This document shows positions 9,997-16,702 of a stretch of 47,152 bases of DNA, piece by piece; the first letter of the stretch is position 1, and each line of letters starts with the position of its first letter. The DNA comes from Nonomuraea longispora (GTDB lineage Bacteria > Actinomycetota > Actinomycetes > Streptosporangiales > Streptosporangiaceae): positions 1 to 47,152 of the forward strand of contig NZ_SMJZ01000046.1 of the NCBI RefSeq assembly GCF_004348345.1, given 5' to 3'. The notes under the pieces were generated by a model. It did not search any database. It was not told the origin of the DNA and saw nothing but the letters and a program-made list of their open reading frames with translations. Both the position numbers and the translations under genes were made by a program.

Positions 9997-10743
9997 TTAT
10001 CCGGCGGCCCGTGCGCGGCTCCGCTCTGCCTGGAGGAGGCGGGACGCCGTCGCGCGTACGCTCTCGTCCCTGACGCCGGCCACGAAGTCGTCCGGCGTGT
10101 CGCCGCACACCTGGCGCAGCCGTGGGATCTCGTCCAGGAGGGACTGGATGAGCGCTCTCTGCGGCGTCAGCCGGCGGGGGCGGCCTTCGTCCAGGACGCA
10201 GCCGTGCTTACCCGCGTAGACGAAGGGTGGCGGGAGGTGCGGGCCCGGCTCCAGCCTGACCGGGTGCGTGAGCGTCCGCCTCGTGTAGTTGGGCTCGGTG
10301 AGATCGAGGGCGGCGAGTTGGCGCTCGTCCAGCCAGAGCACGAACAGCCTGGACGTCTCGCCCGGCGTGTCGATCGGCGCGGCCGGCACGTAACCCCACC
10401 TGCTCACGTGGGCCGAGACTCCGGGGGCGATGCCCGGCACGTCGGCGAGCGTCATGGGGACGACGGGGCGTACGCCATGGCCGAGGAACTTTCTGCGCAG
10501 CTGACTCGGCGCGGCGTTGGAACCCACGGCGACGACGCGGTGGCGAGCCGTCAGCGGCAGGCAGCCCCGGTGTGCCAGCAGTGCGCTGAGCGGCTCGCCC
10601 GCGACGCCCCACTCCCCCGGGTCGTCGCCCTGAGGCTGGAGCGGCATGTACGCGTCGTCGGCGAGGACCCCGGAGGCCGCCGGGATCCGGCCTGGATAGG
10701 TGAGCGGGCGGGAGATCGGATCGTCGTCGAACAGTTCGAGCAT
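9997..10743 (-). CDS. Gamma-glutamylcyclotransferase-like protein
   Basis: A 248-residue protein of uncertain function. It contains VVAVGSNAAPSQLRRKF near residue 70, resembling the YGSNL substrate loop of gamma-glutamylcyclotransferase folds, and has an LDLTEPNYTR segment after a conserved-looking central region. No signal peptide or membrane segment is seen. The only reasonable start is ATG 10743; AAGG lies very close to it, so initiation may be weak. It sits 38 nt after doxX and 11 nt before the DinB-like gene. The fold is a motif-based guess; the reaction is unknown. Confidence 0.6.
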   Translation of the reverse strand: MLELFDDDPISRPLTYPGRIPAASGVLADDAYMPLQPQGDDPGEWGVAGEPLSALLAHRGCLPLTARHRVVAVGSNAAPSQLRRKFLGHGVRPVVPMTLADVPGIAPGVSAHVSRWGYVPAAPIDTPGETSRLFVLWLDERQLAALDLTEPNYTRRTLTHPVRLEPGPHLPPPFVYAGKHGCVLDEGRPRRLTPQRALIQSLLDEIPRLRQVCGDTPDDFVAGVRDESVRATASRLLQAERSRARAAG

Positions 10744-10781
10744 GTCCTTGCCCGTGACGGGAGCGGGACCACACAGTCTAT

Positions 10782-11201
10782 TTACCGCCGGGTGACGGCC
10801 GCCCACAGCCGGGTCGTGCTCTCCCATCGTCCCCACGCGATCACGGCGCAGAGCACGAGCGTGGCCAGCGGCATCACCACGCCTCCGCCCGACACGAACA
10901 ACTCGGTCAGCGTCGCGCCCACCATCAGCCCGGCGAGCGCCAGGCCCGCAGGACCGGCCAGCCGCGGCACGAACAGCGCCGCCGCCCCCGCCACCTCCAG
11001 TACGGCCACCAGGTTGCGGAACCAATCCCCGAACCCGATGGCCTCGAACGTGGACTTCGCCGGTTCCACGTTCGAGAACTTGCCCATGGCCGACATGAGG
11101 AAGAAACCGGCCACGACTACCTGGAGAATCCACAGGAGGACGGTCAGGGCGCGCCCGCGGGCGGGCGTACGGTCGGCGGCCTTGCCCTGTGCGGTGGTCA
11201 C
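10782..11201 (-). CDS. DoxX-family membrane protein
   Basis: A small four-helix membrane protein of the DoxX/DoxD type. Visible segments are VLLWILQVVVAGFFLMSAMGKF, a second around LVAVLEVAGAAALFV, a third around GLALAGLMVGATLTELF, and a fourth around PLATLVLCAVIAW. The MSAMGKF motif at the end of helix 1 is typical of the family. I chose GTG 11201, which has AAGGGGAG 8 nt upstream, giving 139 residues; an ATG 30 bp upstream is possible. First gene of a leftward three-gene unit. An inverted repeat lies about 85 bp upstream. Confidence 0.82.
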   Translation of the reverse strand: MTTAQGKAADRTPARGRALTVLLWILQVVVAGFFLMSAMGKFSNVEPAKSTFEAIGFGDWFRNLVAVLEVAGAAALFVPRLAGPAGLALAGLMVGATLTELFVSGGGVVMPLATLVLCAVIAWGRWESTTRLWAAVTRR

Positions 11202-11285
11202 GGCGCGCTCTCCCCTTGTCGATCTGCTCATGGCTCCGACGCTAGGGCCCCGGGCGGGCCTGGGGGAATCGGCCTGGCTACCCGG

Positions 11286-11311
11286 CAGGGGTGCACGTAG
11301 ATGCACCCCTG
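11286..11311. promoter_or_regulatory. Perfect 10-bp inverted repeat upstream of doxX
   Basis: CAGGGGTGCA (11286-11295) and TGCACCCCTG (11302-11311) are exact inverted copies with a 6-bp centre. Position and symmetry fit an operator for the doxX unit or a hairpin in its leader. Confidence 0.4.
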
Positions 11312-11411
11312 CACGCGCCGTTCGGCCAAGTGGCAGCGCATGTCACCCGCGTCCTACGCTGCCCTTCCGGCTGCGCCCCATGGAAATAGACCCACGTCTT
11401 CCTGCGCCTTA

Positions 11412-11459
11412 CAGGACGAAACCCCCGAACCCGTAGGTTCGAGGGTTTCCGATGTCCTG
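11412..11459 (-). terminator. tRNA-Pro terminator
   Basis: Nested inverted repeats CAGGAC + GAAACCCCCGAACC (11412-11432) and GGTTCGAGGGTTTC + GTCCTG (11436-11459) fold into a long hairpin around CGT, 10 bp beyond the 3' end of the leftward tRNA-Pro. Confidence 0.75.
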
Positions 11460-11469
11460 AGACATCACA

Positions 11470-11546
11470 TGGTCGGGGCGACAGGATTTGAACCTGCGAC
11501 TTCTTGCTCCCAAAGCAAGCGCGCTGCCAAGCTGCGCCACGCCCCG
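11470..11546 (-). tRNA. tRNA-Pro (anticodon TGG)
   Basis: A 77-nt cloverleaf on the minus strand: acceptor stem CGGGGCG/CGCCCCG, anticodon stem CTTGC/GCAAG with loop TTTGGGA giving anticodon TGG, T-arm with GGTTCAAATCC. The 3' CCA is encoded. Confidence 0.97.
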
Positions 11547-11635
11547 TCTCGCCGAGTGCGCATGCGGTCCGCGACTCCGGTACGCTTACGACCTGACGAC
11601 CGGATGAAGTCTAGACCAGACTTCGACCGGTTCGC

Positions 11636-11706
11636 GCGGACGTAGCTCAATGGTAGAGCCCTAGTCTTCCAAACTAGCTACGCGGGTTCGATTCCCGTCG
11701 TCCGCT
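11636..11706 (+). tRNA. tRNA-Gly (anticodon TCC)
   Basis: A 71-nt cloverleaf: acceptor stem GCGGACG/CGTCCGC, D-arm AGCTCAATGGTAGAGC, anticodon stem CTAGT/ACTAG with loop CTTCCAA giving anticodon TCC, and T-arm GGTTCGATTCC. The 3' CCA is not encoded, unlike the neighbouring tRNA-Pro, and must be added after transcription. Confidence 0.97.
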
Positions 11707-11727
11707 CTCGTGAGCACGAAGGCCAGG

Positions 11728-12008
11728 TCACACCTCACCGAGGGCCTGGCCTTTGTCGTGCCGGGTGAAGGTGAACATGTGCCGCCCCGCGACCATGGGC
11801 TGCGGGGTGCCGGTGAGACGGTGGACGCCGTAGCCGGTGCCCGGTTCCGACAGCCATTCGCGGTCGTAGCCGCGGTCCTCGAACCATCGGCAGACCTGCG
11901 GCACGGCAGGTGTCGAGTGCCGGCCGGATGCGCTGCTGCACGACCGCAGGCGTTGCGCCAGCCGCGAACGGGGCCGTCGTACTCGTCGTGCCACGTCCGC
12001 CAGTCCAT
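11728..12008 (-). pseudogene. Decayed SAM-dependent methyltransferase gene
   Basis: Reading leftward, the segment starts with MDWRTWHDEYDGP, continues in a second frame with SRLAQRLR, in a third with VVQQRIRPALDTCR, and returns to the second for VPQVCRWFEDRGYDREWL and a C-terminus ending MFTFTRHDKG. In this order the pieces match the two ends of an actinobacterial class I methyltransferase that I recall as beginning MDWR.WH..YDDP and ending with a WFE.RGF....LTG.P segment. The central Rossmann region with the SAM-binding loop, roughly 130-150 residues, is missing. The gene is therefore frameshifted and internally deleted. It lies 21 bp from tRNA-Gly. Confidence 0.75.
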
Positions 12009-12090
12009 GGGCGGATTCTACGATCGGACGCCTCTCGGCGCCTCCGCCACGCGCGTCGGCCCGGCGGCGGGCGCTCGTAAGGTGGTGCTG

Positions 12091-12714
12091 ATGCGTGCGC
12101 GACCGATCTTCCGTGACGTTCTCGTCGGCGAGCTGGCCGAGCGGGTCGCCCGGTGGCCGCGCGAGCGGTGGGTGCGGGTGGCCGTCGACGGAGCGCCCGC
12201 GGGGCGGCCGGAGACGCTGGCCGACGACCTCGTGGCACCGCTGAGGCTGCGTGGGCGGCCCGTGCTCCGGGTTTCCGCGGGCGACTTCCTGCGGCCCGCG
12301 TCACTGCGGCTGGAGCACGGCAGGGACGATCCCGACGCCTTCTACGAGGACTGGCTCGACGTCAAGGCGCTGCGCAGGGAGGTGCTGGACCCCTTGGACG
12401 AGCACGGCTCCGGGCGGGTGCTGCCGGCCCTGTGGGACAGCCGGATCGACCGGGCGTACCGGCTGCCGTACGAGGAGCTGCCGCCGGGCGGGGTGGTCGT
12501 CGTCGACGGGACGCTGCTGCTGGGGCAGGGGCTGGCTTTCGAGCTGACCGTGCATGTGTGGTTGTCGGCGGCGGCGCTGGAGCGCCGTACGCCTGAGGAG
12601 GAGCGGTGGCGGTTGCCCGCATACGAGCGGTACGAGCGCGAGGTGCGGCCGCAGGAGGCGGCCGACGTCGTGATCAGGGCCGATCACCCGGACCGGCCCG
12701 CGCTCCTGCTCTGA
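12091..12714 (+). CDS. Uridine-kinase-like protein with a degenerate P-loop
   Basis: A 207-residue protein with the overall layout of actinobacterial uridine kinase-like P-loop proteins: VAVDGAPAGRPETLADDL at the expected Walker A position, ADFLRPASLRLEHGRDDPDAFY-type substrate region, and VVVDGTLLLGQ for the second strand. The Walker A motif lacks the lysine and Ser/Thr (GAPAGRP instead of GxxGxGKT), so normal ATP binding is doubtful. From memory, several actinobacterial relatives share this degeneration. Start ATG 12091 is preceded by AAGGTGGTG. It is convergent with bL37, with a terminator between. Confidence 0.75.
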   Translation: MRARPIFRDVLVGELAERVARWPRERWVRVAVDGAPAGRPETLADDLVAPLRLRGRPVLRVSAGDFLRPASLRLEHGRDDPDAFYEDWLDVKALRREVLDPLDEHGSGRVLPALWDSRIDRAYRLPYEELPPGGVVVVDGTLLLGQGLAFELTVHVWLSAAALERRTPEEERWRLPAYERYEREVRPQEAADVVIRADHPDRPALLL

Positions 12715-12740
12715 GCCGGCTCCTGCCGGGCTGTGCTGGG

Positions 12741-12764
12741 GGTGGCCGCCGGCGGGCGGCCACC
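12741..12764. terminator. Bidirectional terminator
   Basis: GGTGGCCGCC (12741-12750) and GGCGGCCACC (12755-12764) form a perfect 10-bp stem with loop GGCG between the uridine-kinase-like gene and the convergent bL37 gene. No T-run. Confidence 0.65.
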
Positions 12765-12766
12765 TG

Positions 12767-12844
12767 TCAGCGTGCGGTCGGGCGCTTGCCGTGGTTGGCC
12801 TTTTTCTTCTTGCGTGCCCTGCCTTTGCGTGCTCGCCTGGCCAT
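12767..12844 (-). CDS. 50S ribosomal protein bL37
   Basis: A 25-residue, extremely basic protein: MARRARKGRARKKKKANHG followed by KRPTAR. The ending (K)ANHGKRP is the hallmark I remember for bL37, the small protein first seen in the Mycobacterium smegmatis large ribosomal subunit; that protein is 24 residues. The start ATG 12844 has a near-ideal GGGAGG 7 nt upstream, and the gene is followed by a terminator. It is so short that gene finders usually skip it. No related gene lies nearby. Identification is by motif only, but size, composition and ribosome binding site all agree. Confidence 0.85.
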   Translation of the reverse strand: MARRARKGRARKKKKANHGKRPTAR

Positions 12845-12930
12845 CAGTACGCCTCCCGGATGATCGGTGTGCTTTCAACCTCTCTTTCCCCCTTGAACAG
12901 CGCAAGCGATCCGTAACGACCTAACATTCC

Positions 12931-12968
12931 CCAACAGCGTCGTGTCATAATTTGGTGGAATCTGTTGG
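12931..12968 (+). promoter_or_regulatory. Candidate DeoR operator and promoter
   Basis: CCAACAG (12931-12937) and CTGTTGG (12962-12968) are inverted copies 24 bp apart. They flank a CATAAT -10-like sequence (12946-12951), and the downstream copy runs into the ribosome binding site of the DeoR gene. This is a typical place for an autoregulatory operator of the deoR-galT unit; DeoR-family proteins bind as oligomers to spaced repeats. Inferred. Confidence 0.4.
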
Positions 12969-12979
12969 AAGGAGCGGGC

Positions 12980-13759
12980 GTGCTCGCACAGCAGCGTCAG
13001 CAGACGATCCTCGAACGTGTGCGGAGCAACGGCGGCGTCCGGGTCGCCGACCTCGTACGCGAGCTGGGCGTATCCGACATGACCATCCGCCGCGACCTTG
13101 AAGTGCTGGCCGAACGCGGCCTGCTGGAGAAGGTGCACGGCGGGGCGACCGCCCTCGGTCCAGGATCGACCGAGGAGCCGGGCTTCACCGCGAAGTCCGC
13201 CCGCCAGCAGCAGGAGAAGGAGGCCATCGCGCGGCACGCGGCCAGGTTGGTCCGCCCCGGCACCGCCGTGGCGCTGTCAGCGGGCACCACCACATGGGCG
13301 CTGGCCCACCACCTCATCGGCGTCCCCGAACTGACCGTGATCACCAACTCGATCCCCGTCGCCGAGGTCTTCCACCGCAACCCGCGCGCCGACCGCACCG
13401 TCGTGCTGACGGGAGGCGTGCGTACGCCGTCCGACGCGCTGGTCGGCCCGGTGGCCGTGGCCGCGATCCGCCGCCTGCACGTGGACACGCTCTTCCTCGG
13501 CGTGCACGGGATGAGCGTGCGGGCCGGGTTCACCACGCCGAACCTGCTGGAGTCGGAGACCGACAGGGAGCTCGTGGCGGCCGCGCACCGGCTGGTCGTC
13601 CCGGCCGACAGCACCAAGTGGAACACGGTGGGCATCAGCACCATCGCCGAACTGAGCGAGGCGGACGTGGTCATCACCGACGCGGGGTTGCCCGAGGACG
13701 CACGCACCCAGCTGGCCGAGCGGGCCGGAGAACTGACCATCGCGGAGGGCACGCATTGA
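12980..13759 (+). CDS. DeoR/GlpR-family transcriptional regulator
   Basis: A 259-residue sugar-responsive repressor. The N-terminal winged helix (about 5-60) contains RQQTILERVRSNGGVRVADL and the recognition helix DMTIRRDLEVLAERGLLEKVHGG typical of DeoR. The C-terminal sensor domain has the conserved SAGTTTWALAHHL and DTLFLGVHGMS segments, which bind a phosphosugar. Start GTG 12980 has GGAAGGAG upstream. Its stop overlaps the TTG start of galT (ATTGA), so it probably controls galactose use, with galactose-1-phosphate or a related phosphosugar as likely effector (inference). Confidence 0.9.
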   Translation: MLAQQRQQTILERVRSNGGVRVADLVRELGVSDMTIRRDLEVLAERGLLEKVHGGATALGPGSTEEPGFTAKSARQQQEKEAIARHAARLVRPGTAVALSAGTTTWALAHHLIGVPELTVITNSIPVAEVFHRNPRADRTVVLTGGVRTPSDALVGPVAVAAIRRLHVDTLFLGVHGMSVRAGFTTPNLLESETDRELVAAAHRLVVPADSTKWNTVGISTIAELSEADVVITDAGLPEDARTQLAERAGELTIAEGTH

Positions 13760-14838
13760 AGCGCACCGTCACCCAACTCGCCGACGGCCGGGAGCTGATC
13801 TACTTCGACCAGCGCGACGACGCCGATCGGAGCGCGATCGACCGGCGTCCGCTGGAGCCCCGGCCGGTGGCGTCCGAGCTGCGCTACGATCCGCTGACCG
13901 AGGAGTGGATCGCGATGGCCGGGCACCGTCAGACGCGGACGTTCCTGCCGGCGGGCACGTCCGCCGAGTGCCCGTTGTGCCCGTCGTCGGACGCGCGGTC
14001 GACGGAGATCCCGGCGTACGACTATGACGTGGTGGTGTTCGAAAACCGCTTCCCGTCCTTCTCCACCAATTTTGGGACTTATCACGATGTTGGCGGGCTG
14101 AGCGACGTCCGTCCGGGGGTCGGGCGCTGCGAGGTGGTGTGCTTCACCTCGGACCACTCGTCCTCCTTCTCCAAGCTCTCTGACGCGCAGGTACGGCTCG
14201 TCATGGAGGCCTGGGCCGACCGTACGGCCGAGTTGTCCGCGACCGAGGGCGTGGAGCAGGTGTTCTGTTTCGAGAACCGGGGCGAGGAGATCGGCATCAC
14301 GCTGGCGCACCCGCACGGCCAGATCTACGCGTACCCGTACGTCACGCCCAGGACGAAGCTCCAGCTCGGCGCGGCGGCCCGCTATCAGGGGCCGGGCAAC
14401 CTGTTCGCCGACGTGCTGGCCGCCGAGCGTGCCGCCGGGACGCGGGTGATCGCCGACAACGAGGCATGGACGGCGTTCGTGCCGGCGGCCGCTCGCTGGC
14501 CGTTCGAGGTGCACGTTTATCCGCACCGGCAGGTGCCCGACCTGGCGGCACTCACGGAGGAGGAACGTGCGGCGTTCGCCCCGCTCTACACCGCGGTGCT
14601 GCAAGCCTTCGACGGGTTGTTCGGCGGTGTGATGCCCTACATCTCGGCCTGGCACCAGGCTCCGGTGCGGCGGGACCGCGAGCTCGCGTACCTGCATCTG
14701 GAGCTTTTCAGCATCCGGCGGGCGCCGAACAAGCTCAAGTATCTGGCTGGCTCGGAGTCCGCGATGGGCGCGTTCGTCAACGACGTGATGCCGGAGGAGG
14801 CCGCCCGCATGCTCCGGTCACGGATCGATCAAGAATAG
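13756..14838 (+). CDS. galT: Galactose-1-phosphate uridylyltransferase
   Basis: Leloir-pathway enzyme exchanging UMP between UDP-glucose and galactose-1-phosphate. The active site HPHGQ is at residues 185-189 with His187 as the uridylylated nucleophile. CPLC (72-75) supplies metal ligands, and a second zinc ligand region follows. Start TTG 13756 overlaps the upstream stop and has GGAGGG 7 nt before it, giving 360 residues. No galK or galE follows, which is unusual for an actinomycete gal cluster, so the other enzymes must be encoded elsewhere. Confidence 0.93.
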   Translation: MKRTVTQLADGRELIYFDQRDDADRSAIDRRPLEPRPVASELRYDPLTEEWIAMAGHRQTRTFLPAGTSAECPLCPSSDARSTEIPAYDYDVVVFENRFPSFSTNFGTYHDVGGLSDVRPGVGRCEVVCFTSDHSSSFSKLSDAQVRLVMEAWADRTAELSATEGVEQVFCFENRGEEIGITLAHPHGQIYAYPYVTPRTKLQLGAAARYQGPGNLFADVLAAERAAGTRVIADNEAWTAFVPAAARWPFEVHVYPHRQVPDLAALTEEERAAFAPLYTAVLQAFDGLFGGVMPYISAWHQAPVRRDRELAYLHLELFSIRRAPNKLKYLAGSESAMGAFVNDVMPEEAARMLRSRIDQE

Positions 14839-14875
14839 ATTTCTACTTAAGGTCGCATGACTCGTGATCTACCAC

Positions 14876-15035
14876 TAATATCCCCTTATGTACCGGCCGT
14901 AACAGCCGTTGCACCGCCTAATCCTGGGCGAGTTGCCCGGGAGCCGGGGACCCATCGCACTTGGGGTGAATCCACTTCGGTGGTAGGGAAACGCAGCTCC
15001 CTTACCCGAACCCGTCAGCTAACCCGGCCGGCAGA
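14876..15035 (+). ncRNA. c-di-AMP riboswitch (ydaO/yuaA type) with -10 box
   Basis: The leader of the next gene carries the conserved blocks I know from actinobacterial ydaO/yuaA riboswitches: CGCCTAATCCTG, GGGAGCCGGGGACCCA (14939-14954), TTGGGGTGAATCC (14961-14973), GGTAGGG and GAACCCGTCAGCTAACCCGG (15008-15027). The closing stem P1 pairs CCGGCCG (14893-14899) with CGGCCGG (15025-15031). A -10-like TAATAT (14876-14881) would start transcription about at the base of P1. The family binds cyclic di-AMP and turns expression off; in Streptomyces it controls resuscitation factor and other cell-wall hydrolase genes. Confidence 0.9.
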
Positions 15036-15052
15036 GGGAGAGGAACACCTAC

Positions 15053-16006
15053 GTGGCGGCTTCGTCCCCCGCGAGTTTTGCCATCGGTCTCATCGCCGCC
15101 GCAGCCGTCGCCGTCTCGGCGGCCCCGGCGTCCGCGGCGCCCAAACCCAAGGAGTCGGAGCTGCGGGCCCAGCTCAAGCAGCTCAACAACAAGGTCGACA
15201 AGCTGATCGAGGCGTACAACCTCAAGCGGGTCGAGCTGGCCAAGGCACAGAAGTCCGCCAAGGCGGCCAAGACCCGGCTGGCCACCGCCGAGGAGGCGCT
15301 CACGACGGCCAAGAAGCGGGTCGCCGAGATCGCCCGGCTGCGCTACCAGAACGGCACTTCCAGCGTTCCCGCGTTCATGCTGCCCGAGAACAGCGGCGGC
15401 GCGGCCGTGCTCAACCAGGTCACCGCCGAGCAGCAGGCGTTCGTGCAGGGCGTGGCCAGGGCACGCGACCAGAAGAAGAAGGCCGCCGTGCAGGCCGCCG
15501 AGCTCGCCGTCAAGATCCGCAAGGACGCCTCCGAGGTGGCCGGCCGCCGCGACGAGGCCGAGGACGTCATCGACGACATCGAGAAGAAGCTGCAGGACCT
15601 GGTGCCGTTCGGCACGAACCGCAGGCCGGACGGCGGCTGGGCGCCCGAACTGCCGTCCGGCTCCGACAACATCACCCCGCGCACGCGGCTGATGAAGGAG
15701 CAGATCGAGAAGAACTTCGCGCTGCCCTTCACCGTCGGCTGCTTCCGCTCCGGCTCAGGAGGCGAGCACCCGCTGGGCAGGGCCTGCGATTTCATGATGA
15801 GCACGGGCGGCTCGATGCCCTCCGCCGCCAACACCGCCCTGGGCGATCGCATCGCGGAGTGGGCCATCAAGAACAAGAGCAAGCTGGGCGTCAAGTACGT
15901 CATCTGGAAACAGCGCATCAACCACGGATCGGGCTGGAGCACGATGTCCGACCGCGGCAGCATCACCGAGAACCACTACGACCACGTGCACATCTCCATG
16001 AACTGA
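15053..16006 (+). CDS. Secreted coiled-coil protein with ARB_07466-like C-terminal domain
   Basis: A 317-residue exported protein, probably acting on peptidoglycan. Residues 1-29 are a hydrophobic signal sequence ending ASAA. They are followed by a long charged coiled coil (about 35-185, many K, A, E, R, Q) and a C-terminal domain from about 220. That domain has GCFRSGSGGEHPLGRACDF, DRIAEWAIKNKSKL and NHYDHVHISM; His and Asp residues there resemble the metal site of M15/ARB_07466-type hydrolases. Start GTG 15053 is the only start codon after an in-frame stop at 15020 and has GGGAGAGGAA upstream. Oddly, the signal sequence has no Lys or Arg at its start. Control by the upstream c-di-AMP riboswitch links it to cell-wall stress or germination. 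Confidence 0.88.
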   Translation: MAASSPASFAIGLIAAAAVAVSAAPASAAPKPKESELRAQLKQLNNKVDKLIEAYNLKRVELAKAQKSAKAAKTRLATAEEALTTAKKRVAEIARLRYQNGTSSVPAFMLPENSGGAAVLNQVTAEQQAFVQGVARARDQKKKAAVQAAELAVKIRKDASEVAGRRDEAEDVIDDIEKKLQDLVPFGTNRRPDGGWAPELPSGSDNITPRTRLMKEQIEKNFALPFTVGCFRSGSGGEHPLGRACDFMMSTGGSMPSAANTALGDRIAEWAIKNKSKLGVKYVIWKQRINHGSGWSTMSDRGSITENHYDHVHISMN

Positions 16007-16018
16007 ACGGGCTCTGTG

Positions 16019-16702
16019 TCATCGTGGCCGCGGGTCGACGAGCCCGCCGTCGTAGGCGGCGATGACGAGTTGCGCCCGGTCGCGCGCCTGCAGTTTCGCC
16101 AGGAGCCTGCCGATGTGGGTCTTGACCGTGCCGACGGTGAGATGCAGGTGCCCGGCGATCTCGGAGTTGGACATCCCCCTGCCGACGAGGGTGAGCACCT
16201 CGCACTCGCGCTGGGTGATGTGGCCGAGGTCTCGCGTGGCCGGAGCGGGGTGGGCACGTCGCAGGAAGTCGGCGATGAGCCGGCGGGTCACGGTCGGCGC
16301 CAGCAGCGCTTCGCCGGCGGCGACGACCCGGATGGCGGCCAGCAGCTCGGTCGCCGTGGCGTGCTTGAGCAGGAAACCGCTCGCCCCCGCGCGTAGCGAC
16401 GCGTGGACGTAGTCGTCCTGGTCGAACGTGGTGAGGATCAGCACGCGCGTGCCGCTGCCGGCCGGGTCGGCACAGATCCGCCTGGTCGCCTCGATGCCGT
16501 CCATGCCGGGCATGCGGATATCCATGAGGACGACGTCCGGGCGGTGCCGGCGGGCCAGCAGGACGGCTTCGGCACCGCTGCCCGCCTCGCCCACGGTGGT
16601 CAGCCCCGGTGTGGTGTCGATGAGCACCTTGAAGCTGTCACGCACCAGGATTTGGTCCTCGGCGAGCAGCACCCTGATCGGCCTAGGGGCGTCGGCGCTC
16701 AT
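16019..16702 (-). CDS. NarL/FixJ-type response regulator
   Basis: A 227-residue DNA-binding response regulator. The receiver domain has the acidic pair E15/D16, phospho-acceptor Asp61 (VVLMDIRMPG), Thr90 and Lys112. The LuxR helix-turn-helix is at about 165-220 (ITQRECEVLTLVGRGMSNSEIA and VKTHIGRLLAKL). Its ATG overlaps the stop of the kinase gene (ATGA at 16702-16699), so the pair is co-translated. It likely controls the divergent membrane protein gene at 18119 as well as other targets, but this is inferred from position only. Confidence 0.93.
   Translation of the reverse strand: MSADAPRPIRVLLAEDQILVRDSFKVLIDTTPGLTTVGEAGSGAEAVLLARRHRPDVVLMDIRMPGMDGIEATRRICADPAGSGTRVLILTTFDQDDYVHASLRAGASGFLLKHATATELLAAIRVVAAGEALLAPTVTRRLIADFLRRAHPAPATRDLGHITQRECEVLTLVGRGMSNSEIAGHLHLTVGTVKTHIGRLLAKLQARDRAQLVIAAYDGGLVDPRPR

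Noticed and set aside
9961..11436. 491-codon rightward frame opposite the doxX unit
   Set aside because: Antisense of three leftward genes with recognisable families.
11470..12008. Integration site (att) at the tRNA pair
   Set aside because: The decayed gene next to tRNA-Gly suggested it, but I found no duplicated tRNA 3' end, integrase or phage gene nearby.
12997..14697. 566-codon leftward frame opposite deoR and galT
   Set aside because: Both genes on the other strand have clear motifs and ribosome binding sites; this frame has none.
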